Part shown: positions 34,541 through 48,540 of the stretch, piece after piece
How positions within the stretch are numbered: the first letter of the stretch is position 1
Layout of the letters: each line of letters begins with the position of its first letter
Assembly: GCA_040954595.2 (NCBI GenBank)
Contig: CM082580.2
Span: 6,262,001 to 6,326,000, forward strand
DNA length: 64,000 bases
Source: Balanoglossus misakiensis
Lineage: Eukaryota > Hemichordata
Direction: 5' to 3'
The notes under the pieces: generated by a model
Told to the model about the DNA's origin: nothing
The model's database searches: none
Seen by the model: the letters and a program-made list of their open reading frames with translations, nothing else
Position numbers and translations under genes: made by a program

Positions 34541-36150
34541 TGAAAATTTCAGCTATTATAGGTATCAGTGAAAGCAGACATCTTTTTCCCAATCTTTTTT
34601 GGAGCTGATTTGTCTGTGATAATTGTTTTTTCAAAAACCAGTGTGTCGTAACGTCATAACCAGTGCACGTGAGGTGTAAACAGTATGTACCACACAAGAC
34701 AAATAAGAAACCTATAAAAAGTGCTGTTGAAAATTCGCAGATTTCTCTTTTGTCATAATGTTAGGTAAAAGGAAACGAGAAAGAATCCTGATATGGATAC
34801 GTGCGTATGTGTACATGTTTTCTTTGCGTGTTTGCCACACACTGACATCCTTTTTTAGGGGAGGAGGTGGGGTCAGAAAATAATATCTGACCGGATGTCT
34901 TACACAAGCTAGAGTGTTACCATGGAAACAAACGTGCTCGATACACAGGGTGGTCTGTTTTTCAATTTGCTCATGTGATTCAAAAAGCAAAAAAGTTGGG
35001 GAGAGATCAAGTGCTCTTTTTGGCGATAAGTAGTTCTTGGCAGTGCTCTGTTAATCAACACCTCACGCACCACAGCTTTTCAGAAAAATGATAGTCCTCA
35101 AAACCTTTCAATCCTTTGTTGCATTCACAGTCTTGTTTTCTTAAAAATCATAACTTTAAATTTTCTTCATAGACTTAACATAGTGATTGGCGGCCATTTT
35201 GAATTTCAAATTGGGACACTTTGCAACAATGTTGCTCTTTCATTTAAATTTTATATGGTGGCCACCAGTTTGTTGTCTTGAGCAAAATATGAGAAAAAGT
35301 TAAAGACTTTAGTTTTTGAGGTACCACTGCCACCTATTGTGCTGTACCTAATATTGCTGCACTTGACGAAAAAAAGACAAGACTATTTAATAAAACTTTA
35401 AGGCCAAATAAAAATGACTCGTTTCTGGTTAGCGCGCACATCACTCATAACCCTTGCGTCAAACTTTTGTTTCTGTCTGTGTCTGGCCAGATAAAACTCA
35501 ACTTATAGTACACTGAGTGCACAGATACCAAACCAAAATACTGGACAGGAACAGAAGTTGGTCGATTATTGTATAATTATAAGACCAGGTTTGTTTCACA
35601 TTAGGCAAGAAAAAAAAAATGCAAGTCAAATTCATCAGGGTCACACTTTCCTCCGTTTTCACATGGTTTCCAAATGTGATGTAAACAAGTCGTGATGTGT
35701 CGAGTGTCATTATTAAAATGATAATCACGCATCACGACTCATTGATATCACGCATTATTAGGTAAAATTTACCCAAAACTAATTAATGAAACTAAAAACC
35801 ACCCAAACACATCATTTGCTCGCACACCTGGGATTCATTTCAATATTGTCGGTGAGCTCCTTTGAAGATAATTGATTTGCTGGACAGTGGCATTTTATAA
35901 TTACTGGGACCCCCATGCATGCATATACTGTTCTTGCAGTCATTGACTTTATGAAAATGTCCTGCACCACTGTGTCTAAAAGTCTAAGCATGTGCTCTGT
36001 CCAGGGTACCACAAGTGGGGGATATTGGAAATGTTTTTCGAGAAAGCCTAAATTAATTTTTACCTACCGGTAATTCCAGACATTATTTAGACCCAATAGT
36101 TTTAATTACAACTGCAATGTAATGTGTGTGTTTTAATTATTCTCTCAGCA
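34541..36150. other. Intergenic DNA with no supported gene
   Basis: AT-rich sequence. An RFX X-box-like GTTACCATGGAAAC lies at 34916-34929. Nothing else is supported. Confidence 0.4.
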
Positions 36151-36160
36151 CAATGGAAAC

Positions 36161-36252
36161 CAATCTGATTAAAATCAGATGTAGGGAACGCAACGTGTTT
36201 TTTTTATATAAAACCACGTCGCCGTTCCCTACATCTGATTTTAATCAGATTG
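36161..36252. mobile_element. 92-bp MITE with 30-bp perfect TIRs and 9-bp target duplication
   Basis: The arms 36161-36190 and 36223-36252 are perfect reverse complements, starting CAATCTGATTAAAATCAGAT. The 9-bp direct repeat AATGGAAAC abuts both ends (36152-36160 and 36253-36261). A 9-bp duplication suggests a Mutator-like or Merlin-like origin. There is no coding capacity. Confidence 0.85.
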
Positions 36253-36261
36253 AATGGAAAC

Positions 36262-39200
36262 AAGACTTGCCAGATCACGTTTTCAACTTCATCACACATC
36301 AGTAGTTGTCATGGTAAAATGTAGTTACTGCACCATTGCGAGATTTGATTGGGCTATTTACACTTCACATGAATACAAATGATGTGTATTAATAAAATGA
36401 TAATGCTAATGATAATGCACCTTTCCTTTCACTTTTTAATGGTGTACGTGTTTATATGGCGTCTCTGACGCAAAACTTTTCCATGGTGACACAATTAAGG
36501 CACGACTCGCAAAAGCAAAATGCAATTGTCATGTAAGCAGCAATTATCAACACCTTAATTCTTTTGATTAATGAACCTACATTAGCCACAAGTCTGATGG
36601 TTATGTATAATCGCTGATGTTGGAAAAAAGTACCCAACGGTCGCTCAGAATTTGAAGTAGTGGTAATTTTGCGTGTTGAACAAAATGGCACTTTTTTTAT
36701 GCAGATATAGTGGGCCAAATAAATTAACCTGTGTAGACTGGGTATGACAGCAGACAATCAACATGTTAGGTGTCTTATACAGGACTGAAAATTTTAGTTA
36801 TGCAGTGATTATCATGTTTTTGTTCTTGTTCCTGTTGACAGCATTAAATTTGCATCAGCGTCATCTGAGTCGCACGTCTGACAATGACGTAGATGGATCT
36901 ATACCCACTTGGATTTGCCCATGTGTTACAAAATTCCCTAATTCTATTGAGTGTCGACCCTGCAAGTGTTGGCTGATGTTGTGTTTGTCAGTCAAGTTAA
37001 TTGTAATACCTCAAGTAAAAAAAAATTAGAAGACATTAGGGGTGATTAAGACATTTGATTTGGGGTTATCAGAGATGGGTAAGATATCGAAAGATATATA
37101 TAAGTATTATACTTTGACATAGGCACTATTTCGTAGGCATGTCATACTGATGGAGATTCTACAGGAGAAAAGAAATCATCATCCCTGAAATTGAATTTCT
37201 GGCGACAACAAGCAGATGAGTCAGCCATGTTGTGTATTCAAATGGAACATGCCCGACGGCTGCCCAGCCAGCTGAAAATCCTAATTGGATAACAATCAAA
37301 TGCATGTATATGGCGTAGGCTTGAAGGCACTAGATGTATTTGCATCATGCAGTTAATTTTAGAAAATCAGTTGATTCAGAATTCTTGGGAGTTGTTGTTC
37401 TGTTAGCCCTTAGTCTCCGGCATTGCAGAGGCCCTAAACACCGGGAACACCCTGTACGGCCATGGGGCTAATGTTCTACTAGGATTTTGGGGGTGAAAAC
37501 AATTTTCATACTTGTATGCAAATCAATACTCCATTGGCTCACATAAGGTTTTTGCAGTCAGATACTGAAATGTGAAAATTTTATACTTATCTTGATTTCA
37601 CATATAATAGTCTGTGAACAAAATGTTGAATCAACATGAAAACATGATCAACATGATCCAAAATACGTTTGTTGTTAATCTACATAACGGTATGTAGCAC
37701 AAATATTGAGCTTTCAACGATACATTATGTTCAGTGAATAATTATTTTATGGTAGAAAAAACACGTAGACATCAGATTTGCAATTTACGATATCTGCCTT
37801 GGCCGGGGTGCATCAAATTGATTTCATCCTCAGATAAGCATCTTTGCTTTGCAACCTGAAGATCTAGTACAAAAATTTGCATGTTTCCTCCACTTAATTC
37901 AAGTAGAGATAAGATTTGTTATGCGATGTTTATCCATGCAATACTATAAATGAAGTAGATAGGTTTGATGAATAATTTAAAATCTGTCTTGCGGTCAGTA
38001 TCCTTGTATATGTATGTGTCCAGTGTGAATAATAGAGGAGTCATGGTTATAACCTGAACTTAAAAATGAATACAGTTCAGTGGAATATCGTCGGGCATAT
38101 GAAAGAAAATGAATATAATGTCGGCATTTTGGAAGTCCAAAAGTATGTCCACAAGATTAGTGGTGACCTATATGTCTGATTAAACAAGGTAATTTTTTAT
38201 AAGAAATGAAGTCTGGTCAATTATGTGAAACTCGATATATGGTACCGACAGAGTACTTTCTTTGCTTCGCTTCATTTAGTTTGTATTAACTTCATTTGTG
38301 CAGCGGTGATCTTCCAGGGAAGTAGATGGAGCTTAATCCCATCTTATAAATCAGCCATCAGTGTTTCTCCGGTGTTTGTAAATCTTGTTGAACTCTGGTG
38401 GGTACACGTTGACTCATGCTTTTAACACAGCTGATCTGAATCTGAAATTGCTGTAAGGTGTCTGGGGATGTGTCTGGTGCAGGTGTTGCAACTGAAACCG
38501 GTCCTGTCCAGATGGGCAACTCTTCAGTTTGTTGCTAACAGTTTTTCCTTTGAGGGCGTACCATATATGTGCAGTCTTAGGAAGGTTATATGCAATGATG
38601 ACCTGCACCTTCAGTTGACTGTTATGTTGTGCATCGAATTTTGTTCTGACTACAAATTGAACAGAATTTGCTATCGTCACGTTTGATGTGGTCTAATATG
38701 CATCATTATATAAACACGAAAGACTAAAGTTCATCACATTGGCTCCAATATTGCATGCAGTCCATCTACGGTAAATATCCGAACTCCACAAGACATGCTA
38801 CTGTATACGATCGCTCCAAGCTCCGTTCCAATTGGTATATGTAGGTTTCTGTTGGTGCAAATTCTGATACAATCTGGCAAGTTCACCTCTCAACCTCTGC
38901 GTGACAGCTGCACCTTCATGCTGCAAAATGTCAAATGTCACAATGGATCCAACGGGGCTCGATCTGGTTGTCAGCAACTTATTTTAAAAAGCTTTAAATT
39001 TTGGAAGTATACCTGAGTGACGACAAATGCATAAATCAATTTATATCAGGAATTTCTGAAAATAAAACAAGAGAGAGAGAAAAATTAAGAAATTGGTTTT
39101 CCTTGCTTGCTTTGATGGCCCCATTTCGTGAACTCTGTTTGAGTTGGAGGACTGAGACTTACAGGTGACAGATTGCCTGGCGCCGTAGATTTTAATCTCA

Positions 39201-42200
39201 ACCGGTTTCACCAAGTTGCATATGTATTACTCCAGAGACTTTGAGAGAACAAGAAACCTTTAAGTGAGACCGAAGCATTCTTACATGCAGCTATAAGTAC
39301 TGCGAAGAGTTCACTGCACACCTATATTCACAAGAAAAATGTGAGTGGGATGATTGAAATTGCGATGAGGTGTGTTTCAGAATTGTTCGATTTGACGCTT
39401 TGTCAGATCACATTACTTCATGAAAACCCGAGATTGCAGCCGACAAAATGCCAGAAGTGGATTAGAACTCGTAAAACTTGATTGTCTCAAAAGCTGGCAG
39501 TCGTGTAGAATTATATTTTTACATTTATGACCTGTAAGTTGCAGATTATTCTTGGGTAACAACTATGCTTTTAGCAAGATGGCTGTAATAAAGATTTATC
39601 TACTCGCCCACGAGGTAAAAATAAATTTTATGCCGTTGCGTCTTGAATATAAATTATTTTAGAACATGATGAAATGCAAAATTGCAGAATTTGGCTTATG
39701 CATATTTGTTATTTCCTGAAGTTAATAGCAAATTTGTGAAAAAAGACATGATTGTTTAAATGTAGACTTCTGCCACATCAATGTTTTTTTTTCAAATGAG
39801 TCATGTCTCGTAATTCAAAAAATTCAATTAATTGCCATATTCCCTCTATGTATAATTAGCAATTTCTTAATTATGTTTTCATGAAATTTAATTATGCTAT
39901 AACTGTTTCCAATCTATGATCATAAACATTTATATCTAATAAATTTTTAGTCAGACTTGAAGAATTTATTAAGCTGATTATTAAAACTGAGTAATTTACA
40001 TGAAAAAACTATTTCTTGTCTTTTCTACCATTGTTCTAACTTTGCAAATCCAGAAAATTTACTTACCGGTATATGTCTGTATGACCACCAGTCTCATGAG
40101 ACATTTGGCCATATTACCTGATTACTGTCCAGACAAATAAAAATATGCTAAACATGGCCAACTCAATCAATATCTGACCATGTATATCATTGCTGCCACT
40201 TCTGCTATATTATATCTTACATGATTCATTGTAGATACATTTTATATCAAATCTTTATTTTGATTAGGCATATCACTGTCTACAAGTTGCTCATTAGACG
40301 TTAAATACACATCTTTATGTGAGTGACTCACTGAGATTTATACCACTTTAATCAATGAGTCACCTTCACAACATTCTAATTTTGTCCCCAAGTAATTTTC
40401 ATTCCCAATATCAGCTTCACCATCAATCCCACATGCAGAGGCATTTAGACCCAATCTTCGATAGTGGCCATGTCGTCGAATGTTCTCACAGTGGGGATTT
40501 TGCTCTCAAAAATATATCCTCTATACTGCAGTCAAATTTTGTGGAGGCCTCCTACCTGACCTGTTTTCTTTGACATTTACCGGTAATCTGCTTTTCAACA
40601 GAGGTCAGATTTAAAGCTGAGCTTGTCGATCTTATTCATGGCGAGTGTCCTTTTATTGTTGTTGAAATTGTCCATGTTGTGCTGGAGTGCTTGTGTGGTT
40701 CAAAGCCCTTTCGGATATCCACACATGTACCTGCCTTCTCTTTGTAAGCATCCGTACAACTATTGCACTTGGTAATGCATTCTGAAGATTTACCTCAAGG
40801 ATTCTTAATTATTTACACCCTATGTGAAATAAATTGGCTATTTATTATGGAAAATAGATGGGTGTATACACTTTTAAGACATGCATGGACACATTGAATG
40901 GTTGGTGGCCATGCATTAATTCATCTACTCATCCACACCATCTACCCATCAAAGGTGTCCATTGTGTCAGGTGCATAAAGTTTTATGAGCAGACTACAGC
41001 CTTCAGTGATGTACTGGCCGAAAGAAGTTGTAAATTCTGTAAATGGCAGACAACAACTGAGGAAAAAGCCAAGATTGGATGTCATTCATTTTAATGCTCC
41101 TTGAAACTGTTAATTAATGCCTTTAAACTTGACTTCATTTGCCTTGAAATATTGTTATACATCTCATTAAAGCATAAAATGTTTATGTATGAACTTCTGG
41201 TTTGATATGTGTCAAGGTCTGAGTGTATCATACACAGAATGTATACGTGTTCCAAGGATAATGACTGAAGCACGTATATACTAACAATAAATGTTTCAAA
41301 AGAGTGTTTTATTTTTAATTCCTCTTCTTCAGAATATAAAAATGCATTTTTACAACAATGCAGTATTTTTATGCAATATTCATGGCCGTTTCGAAAACAT
41401 TTTCGAGTGTACGTGTGTTTAATGGATGCTACAGCTTTTCCACAAACGTACTTTCGAAGACATACCCGGTCGTTCACACATGCGGTTCCTTTATGTTTAA
41501 TACCTGTGTCTGAAATATTGATTTGCGGCTGTATTGCACTCTCTTTGTCGCCAGTATACAAATGGAAATGAATGAGCTGGCATATCTGCTGTAAAGCCAT
41601 AGAGATAAAATGCCATAACTTGTTAAATGCTTTCACCTTTCAGACTCGCGTGCCGCCGTAATCCACATAATCCAAACCAGACAATATTTTATCATGATTT
41701 TGTCCCAGAAAAAAAGACACACAGTACTGTTTATGACACTTAACATAAATCAAGGTTTATTTCACTGAATCTTCTGCTTGTGATGACCTACAAACATTTA
41801 CACTCACTGTGATATACAGAGACAACTTTCACCATCTGATTCATTATTTACATTAATTTCTGAAGAATAAAAAATAGTTTCATGAAAAGTTTTTCTTATT
41901 TTCAGTTTCACATCACACAAATTTGATGTGTCATTCCCCATAGTGGCATACAGGTATATGATAACAATTACATCAAAGACATCTTTAAGTCTGACAGGTT
42001 TCTATAGCAACCCACAGTATTTAAGTAATCGCCTTCAAGGCGGCAAGTTTTAAAAGCCTGATCAACATTCTCAAGGTGATCTTTTGCCTGTGTTTGATCT
42101 GCATATATGTTTGTTAGATTCTACTAGAAGTATAAGGTTGTCAAGCGAAGGTCACCTCTGGTATTTCCTCTCAATACAGTAAAAGATATTGTACACACCT

Positions 42201-45200
42201 TGGGAGCTGCATACATTTTTCATGCTTATCTGACACAAGGACGTCTACATATCTGCTCAGATCTTGCATGGCTGACGTACGTGCATGTCAAACACAAACA
42301 CTGGCAGGGTTTAATGCATAATTCAGATCATGGTCATGAAAAAATAGCCACATGTTATCATGTTGACAATATAATGCCCATGACATACCGGTTCGTGTAT
42401 GGAAACCAGCATTTAGAATAACTGTATGCTAGCCTTCTATGAATCGCACTGACTGCCATTGCGAGAACATTATGTATATTTGTTCTTATGCCAATCTGAG
42501 GTGGGCCCCTTACAGGTATCATATCATATATATATGTTAACATCTACTTTTCCAAATGGCATTCTCCTTACAATCAGTCACACTGCCTTACATGTTGATG
42601 CAAAATGAACATTTATCATAATTGATGAAAGTTGCATTATTTATAGTCCACGATCATAATGGACATAAATGACCAAGATTGATGGCCTTCATCTCAAGCA
42701 GCTAGTGGTTAGGGACAGTTTTCTTCAAAGGATTTGATGTAGAGTAATTGATAGCAATATTTACATATGCAAATATATATACTATCAATTCATAGCATGT
42801 AATATTTTGCATATGGAAAAAAACTGCATATACCATATTTGTATAAATCGTATACTGTTTGTGTGGTACCATCTTGGTTCATAAATTTACTCGTAAAGAA
42901 CATTTAACATTGAAATTGCTTTTTTATTAAGTATCCTTTGGCACCGAAATGATAATATATAACTACAGATAGCGTTTCCTTGAAATTTTACAATAAAGGC
43001 TATGGAATTTGATATCCAGTGATGCACCCACGCACTGCCTCTAGGTACCTTGGCTTAGCTTGTTATTATACTTGTCGTATTTCATATAATTTTATTCCCA
43101 ATCAACATATATACTCACCATTTTAGAGCTCCTAGCTGTGTGCATCCTTTGTGCTCATGTTTTTCTCTCTCCCACAATCCCTTTCCACCTAAATTGCCCA
43201 CTTCCTGTCACATCTCATTTGACAACCTGGCAATCGTTAACGTCAGTCTGTCTGGTTTCTGGACGGTCAAGATCATCAGGCATTGCAACCAGCCAAGCAG
43301 TAAGCGCATGATTATTGACTACCTTATACACAGGCATCATCAAAACATTGTTATCTTTGATCAAAAGCTGAAAACAGGAGTTGATGTTTTCCCCCTTGTA
43401 TAAATTTGTTAAAAATAAAAGCCCCAACGTCATGACTGATGCTATTAGGCGATCGATGCTTGTATCGGGAATAATGCAATTTTCTTTAAAAATATTGGAG
43501 CTCAATGTTAAACTAAATTTATGCCGGCTTGTTAGAAGAGAAGGTATGGACCTGAAATGTGGTTGTAGGAGAATTCATGATGTATTGACGTCAGCAGGAA
43601 AATCAATTAAAGACAGTGCGGCCTACATGACGAGAATCAGTACATATTGGCAAATTGTCTGCATGCTTGCTAGCTGCACTTAGAAAGTCTCAGATCTAAC
43701 CCTAAGAGTGTCTTTTTTCCACGAAGGTCGATAAGTCCGATTTGAGGGATTCTACGAGGAGGGGGTGTTACGAACGCAAGATGGAGGATGTCTCGGTGGG
43801 ATTCATGACTGCGTTCATGCTTGTCAACCTGGAGAGAAAAAAATGCCCATTATCAATTATCTAGAATGTTCAACCTGCACGGCTCATAAATGTTAGTGAA
43901 AGAACCGGTGCATACTGGTTTTGTGACAGCTAGCTTAACATATTCAATTCCTCGGTACAGTGTCTTTTTCACCCATTAATACTGCAGAGTGCTTCACCAG
44001 CTTGAACTGGATTAGGCAAGTCAGAAACTGTCCTGAAATAACCTAGCAAAAAAAATTTCTAAGATTCTTAGCTTTTGAAAATTTAAGTTTTAATTTTTGA
44101 AGCAATTGAAAAAATGGTAGCATTGAAAATTGTACAGAAAATATCTTCGTAATACCTTATTTTTTGAAGATTTGTTTTCAATGCATTAAAATAGTTTATC
44201 TCACAAACACATGAACATATTAAACAGTATTTACATAATTAAACCATTCATGAATATTATGGAGAATGTTTACTATAGAACTGGAGTATACATCATTCAC
44301 ACATTTCAACACATTACAAACCAGAGTTTAGGTCATTCACCAGTGCTTGAAGAAAGAGAGACATTGGATTATTAATTTGGGGAAAAACTCTGGATTACAG
44401 TCAATATACTTTCGATAAGAAAATGAGAAAGGAATATGAGAGACTTAAGTTTATGTCATTAAAAGGATGGGTACATCATTAAAATGAAAATTATCCTTGA
44501 TTTGCAGAATCGATCGCCAGTGCAGTTTTAATTAATTCTGCATGTACTGACACTGCGGTATTTCGAAAGACGACTCAAAATCTTCCAGATGAGCCGCCGG
44601 TCGGGTCACCTGTGTCACGGCTGCTGATCATGCATGATGGCCATGACTCGAAGGTCGATCTTCTCAATTTTGTTTGTTTGCCGTTCGTGGCTGCAAGGAT
44701 TGAAATTCTGTCCAGGTAAATCCATCTCTCTCCGCAATTAACTGTTTACACCTCATGTTTTATGCAACGCTCGGCATTCGCCTTCACCTAAAGAACTGCA
44801 TGGCCGTGACGGAGGAGGTCACCATAGCAACAGTGTCTGGCCTGCCCGTGGGCGGTGCTCAATTCTCTTAAAGTCAATTTCACTCCGTTAATGAAGTATC
44901 GTCTTTCAAACCTTGAATTTCACTGACCTATGTTCTGGAAATGTCTAAATGTGACCCTGAGATTATCCATCTTTGCCTGTAAGTCTAAGCTACTGATTTA
45001 CGCAAATAACAACCAAATTAGTTTAGATTCAATCAAGCCCTCTCACCTCAGGCTGTCGTTTCTTATTACTGTAAAAGCACCAAATGTTACTAATGCCCCC
45101 AAATAAGTTTGTTTTCTTTCTAAAAATAATGTACATGTAATCAAATAAGAGGTGTATAGTGCAGTTATTTTTAGACTTCCAAGAAAGTCAATTATAATGC

Positions 45201-45400
45201 TAATATACGTTCATTCTCTAAGGGCAATGGTAAATTCAACACTACCGGTCCATCTTTTACCTTAACTGTTTAACTTTCTTTCTTCCCTTGAACAAACCCT
45301 TTTCATTGCAAACAAAAAGAGAGAAATATTTTCCAACCATTCAGAAAATTTAGATTCTATTTCAACTAGACTTTTTGAAACCATGAGAGTTCAGACAGTT
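36262..45400. other. Intergenic DNA with no supported gene
   Basis: AT-rich, with scattered open frames of 60-180 codons that lack domains, splice context or codon bias. A longer stretch of mixed composition at 43130-43690 and another at 44500-44880 differ from the background and could be regulatory. GTCACCATAGCAAC at 44818-44831 is a good RFX X-box match. Confidence 0.4.
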
Positions 45401-45402
45401 TT

Positions 45403-45624
45403 TTGTATTGTATTGTATTGTATTGTATTATATTGTATTGTGTTGTATTGTATTGTATTGTATTGTATTGTATTGTATTGTATTGTATTGTATTGTATTG
45501 TATTGTATTGTATTGTATTGTATTGTATTGTATTGTATTGTATTGTATTGTATTGTATTGTATTGTATTGTATTGTACTGTACTGTACTGTACTGTACTG
45601 TATTGTATTCTATTGTATTGTATA
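45403..45624. repeat. (TATTG)n pentanucleotide microsatellite
   Basis: About 44 tandem TATTG units with a cluster of TACTG variants near 45576-45600. Because five is not a multiple of three, the tract is open in all three frames and encodes the same pentapeptide cycle (CIVLY, or NTIQY on the other strand). This explains several overlapping open frames here, which are not genes. Confidence 0.97.
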
Positions 45625-47352
45625 AGTGTTATGTTACATATCTCAGGCATATACACACCACTTATTAAATATACCCCCTTCCGAAAAGAACAGCAAAGAA
45701 TAAACAAAGGTAAAGACTGCGCCTATAACTCTACACCTGATTTCTGTAACCTTCCATTGAATCATGAGAAAAGAACCCTTGTAAGTGGAAACCATATGAA
45801 CACAGGTGAAGGAAATATAAGTAATTGACCCCTGTGGTTGCTATGTATTTCACGGCCACTCCAAAAACATGCAAGAAAATAGAAGTCCTAATGTGTACAC
45901 AATTAAGAGTTACTGACAACAAACGATAGTTTTATTGTTTTTATGACAAAATCAGCCTTGCAGTGCATACGTACGTGCAGCCGAAAAATGAATATTACGG
46001 CAAAACAAATGACCTGTGTAATTATAGAATGCACGTTCACCATGAACTGCATCAAAGATTTTCACCGCAATTTTCTTTCTGATAAATATTAAACTTTGAA
46101 ATGAATTGTTTTGCAGTAATTTAGACCCAGATGATTCACTTTTTGCTTGAAATTCAAATTTTCAATCCTAGTCGACATTATTTCAGATACTGTGTAAAGG
46201 AAGCAAATTTGTCATTCTATGACCTTCCTGTCAATCATCTGTGTCACTGCACTTTTCAATATCTCTTATATTTCATAAAAAAGTACAATGGCTAGGAGTT
46301 GTGATTATATCAAATCCATCTCCTCAAAATATTTCAGGGAAAAAAAGTACAATGGCCGAAATATAAAGAAATTGGATTTGTTACTTAAGGCTGTAGTGCA
46401 ATGGATTATACTGCTGTCCATATATTATTTATTAATTTCATCTTTAGTTATTAATGTTTTTCTATATAAAAAGGATACAACATACAAAACAGGTGCTTTC
46501 AGGAATTGGAGTCTGTTGATTAATTATTGCAGCCTATACGCTTAAAGAATATATGTTCTTTTTACCAAAAAACTACCATTTTTACATCATATTCGAGTGC
46601 ATCAAATACATGTTCCTTGCCGAATAAAAAAAATGCTGACCCAGCAGTTTTCTTCAATTATCGACTAAAATCACGGTCTCGTGTTTCAAAAGCCATTAGC
46701 ATGGTGACCCATGTATTTTATTACAGATTTATATACAAAAGGAAAAAATGCACAATTTATACAAAGAAATCACTAAACTCTCACTTATACAGATCGTACA
46801 TCCTTAACAGCGGCCGGGTCACATGAAATGGGTGAAATCCCACATAATGTGTGCGTGCTTGCCTGAAAGACAGGCTTATATCTTTTTCGCTCAACAGGAG
46901 GTCACATATTAAGAACGTGTGAAATTACAGTTTGATGAATTTGGATGCGGAATCCAGTTCCTGGAATTGAGTTTGACGTGGGAGGATTTATTATTTATTC
47001 CCCACAGAGTTTGTACTTTCTGAAATATTGAGCATCATTTTCTGTATACATGTTAGAAAGTGTATTTTAAATTTAGCCAGACCAGAATTTGCGAAAAATA
47101 TTTTTTTTATTTCAAACAAATGCAGATATGACTGAAAAAATCAAATTCTAAGCTAAACCAAAATATCAGTTAATGTTAAATTTTGAAAATGGACTGATTA
47201 AAATGGACTTTCTGAAAAGTTGCACTTTTCGGAGGAAAAAACAACTGCTAAGTTGAATCTGATGTAAGGCTAAAATTTCCAGCATTAATTAAGGATGTAC
47301 TTTGAAATTTACCAAATCGTACCAGGATGATCTCACCAGGTAACTAGGCGAG
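45625..47352. other. Intergenic DNA with no supported gene
   Basis: AT-rich sequence without recognisable exons or repeats that I could define. Confidence 0.4.
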
Positions 47353-47556
47353 AGGGGAGAACCATTTGATTTCTGGGGTGGGGAGCTGGAGGATTTTTTG
47401 GGAAAAAATTAGTTGGCAGATGGTCAAGAGAAAAAAAATATCGTGCAATGCCTTGAGAATAAATATTGACTAGAAGTGAAAAAAATGCTATAACAGTGTA
47501 TAAAAAATTGCTGTCATACCAAAACCCCCTCCCCTGAAATCAAATGGTTCTCCCCT
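47353..47556. mobile_element. MITE with imperfect terminal inverted repeats, about 204 bp
   Basis: The left end AGGGGAGAACCATTTGATTT and the right end AAATCAAATGGTTCTCCCCT are inverted repeats extending about 30 nt with a few mismatches. The interior is purine-rich and noncoding. A partial relative lies in PSMD11 intron 5. Confidence 0.75.
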
Positions 47557-48239
47557 TAGCTGTTCATAAGCATTCATTAGGGTAGAGTTTTCAATCAGGT
47601 GTCAATTTGTTCAAAGTTGCCAATGTACATACACCTGGTACTTATAATGCCAGCACTCCCTTTTCAAGAATTCACCATGAAACCTAGCCAGCGTCTCCTT
47701 CAGAGGCCATCAAAGATTTCAATGGCTTTTTTAAGCTGTAAATCAAATTAACACTGATTCTGATTGACATGCAACTCTGTGCAGTACCTGGCTGTCGCAC
47801 ATTATCAGCTGTGTTTGTACAGACATACAGTCACGCTCTTCTACTTCAATTACTTGTACGGCCATATAAGCAGTAACTTGCCCCTAGTTTGTACATCAGC
47901 GCCTGGTATTAAATCCGCCACAGTTTTCTTTGTCCATTACTGAAATCCACTGCGAATTATAAACAGTGTCGGGAGAGATTCCAAATCTTCCATGTGCAAA
48001 GCTGAACCAAAGGTCTCAAAGGCCCAGCAAGAACATACAAGTATCATTTGTGTGTTATAAAAAGAGTCAGCGCAGCTGTGAAATATTTATTGGGGGGAAA
48101 AACTTGCATCTGAGTGTCTGGAAAGTTGATAACACAGAAAGATTGCTTAGAAAATTGTATGCGCTTGCGATACAAGATTATATTGATAATCAGGAAGAAG
48201 GAGAGGACAATATCATTAAATATTGAAAATTATATTATA

Positions 48240-48387
48240 CCAGTATATTGATGGTGTAAATCACGCTATTTGATTGGTCGAGACACGACACGTGACCGTG
48301 ATATATTAGCCATATACCACAGTCATATATCATAGTTAAAGAAAATGCCTTTTTAAAATGTTTTATGCAAAGTTTCAATATACTGGC
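48240..48387. mobile_element. Small element with 12-bp inverted ends
   Basis: CCAGTATATTGA at the left and TCAATATACTGG at the right bound about 148 bp. It lies directly beside the long hairpin at 48398-48540, and the two may be parts of one composite element. Confidence 0.45.
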
Positions 48388-48397
48388 ATAATATAAT

Positions 48398-48540
48398 AGC
48401 AATAAAACACCCCCAGCCATGGTATACCACTCGATTTTGACCAGTTCAACTCCATATACGCACTCGCTATCGCTCGTGCGTATATGTCGTGAACTGGTCA
48501 AAATCTCGTGATATACCATGGCTGGGGGTGTTTTATTGCT
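48398..48540. mobile_element. Long near-palindromic hairpin, MITE-like
   Basis: Two arms of about 65 nt pair with few mismatches. They start AGCAATAAAACACCCCCAGC and end in the reverse complement. The inner arms share ATTTTGACCAGTTCA and ATATACGCAC. No coding capacity. Confidence 0.8.

Noticed and set aside
41091-41636. 181-codon minus-strand frame rich in Cys, His and Lys
   Set aside because: I considered a degenerate C2H2 zinc-finger array, but the spacing of Cys and His does not fit C-x2-C-x12-H-x3-H and no linkers are present.
45366-45828. Several long overlapping open frames with CIVLY or NTIQY repeats
   Set aside because: They are translations of the TATTG pentanucleotide array, open in every frame, and not genes.
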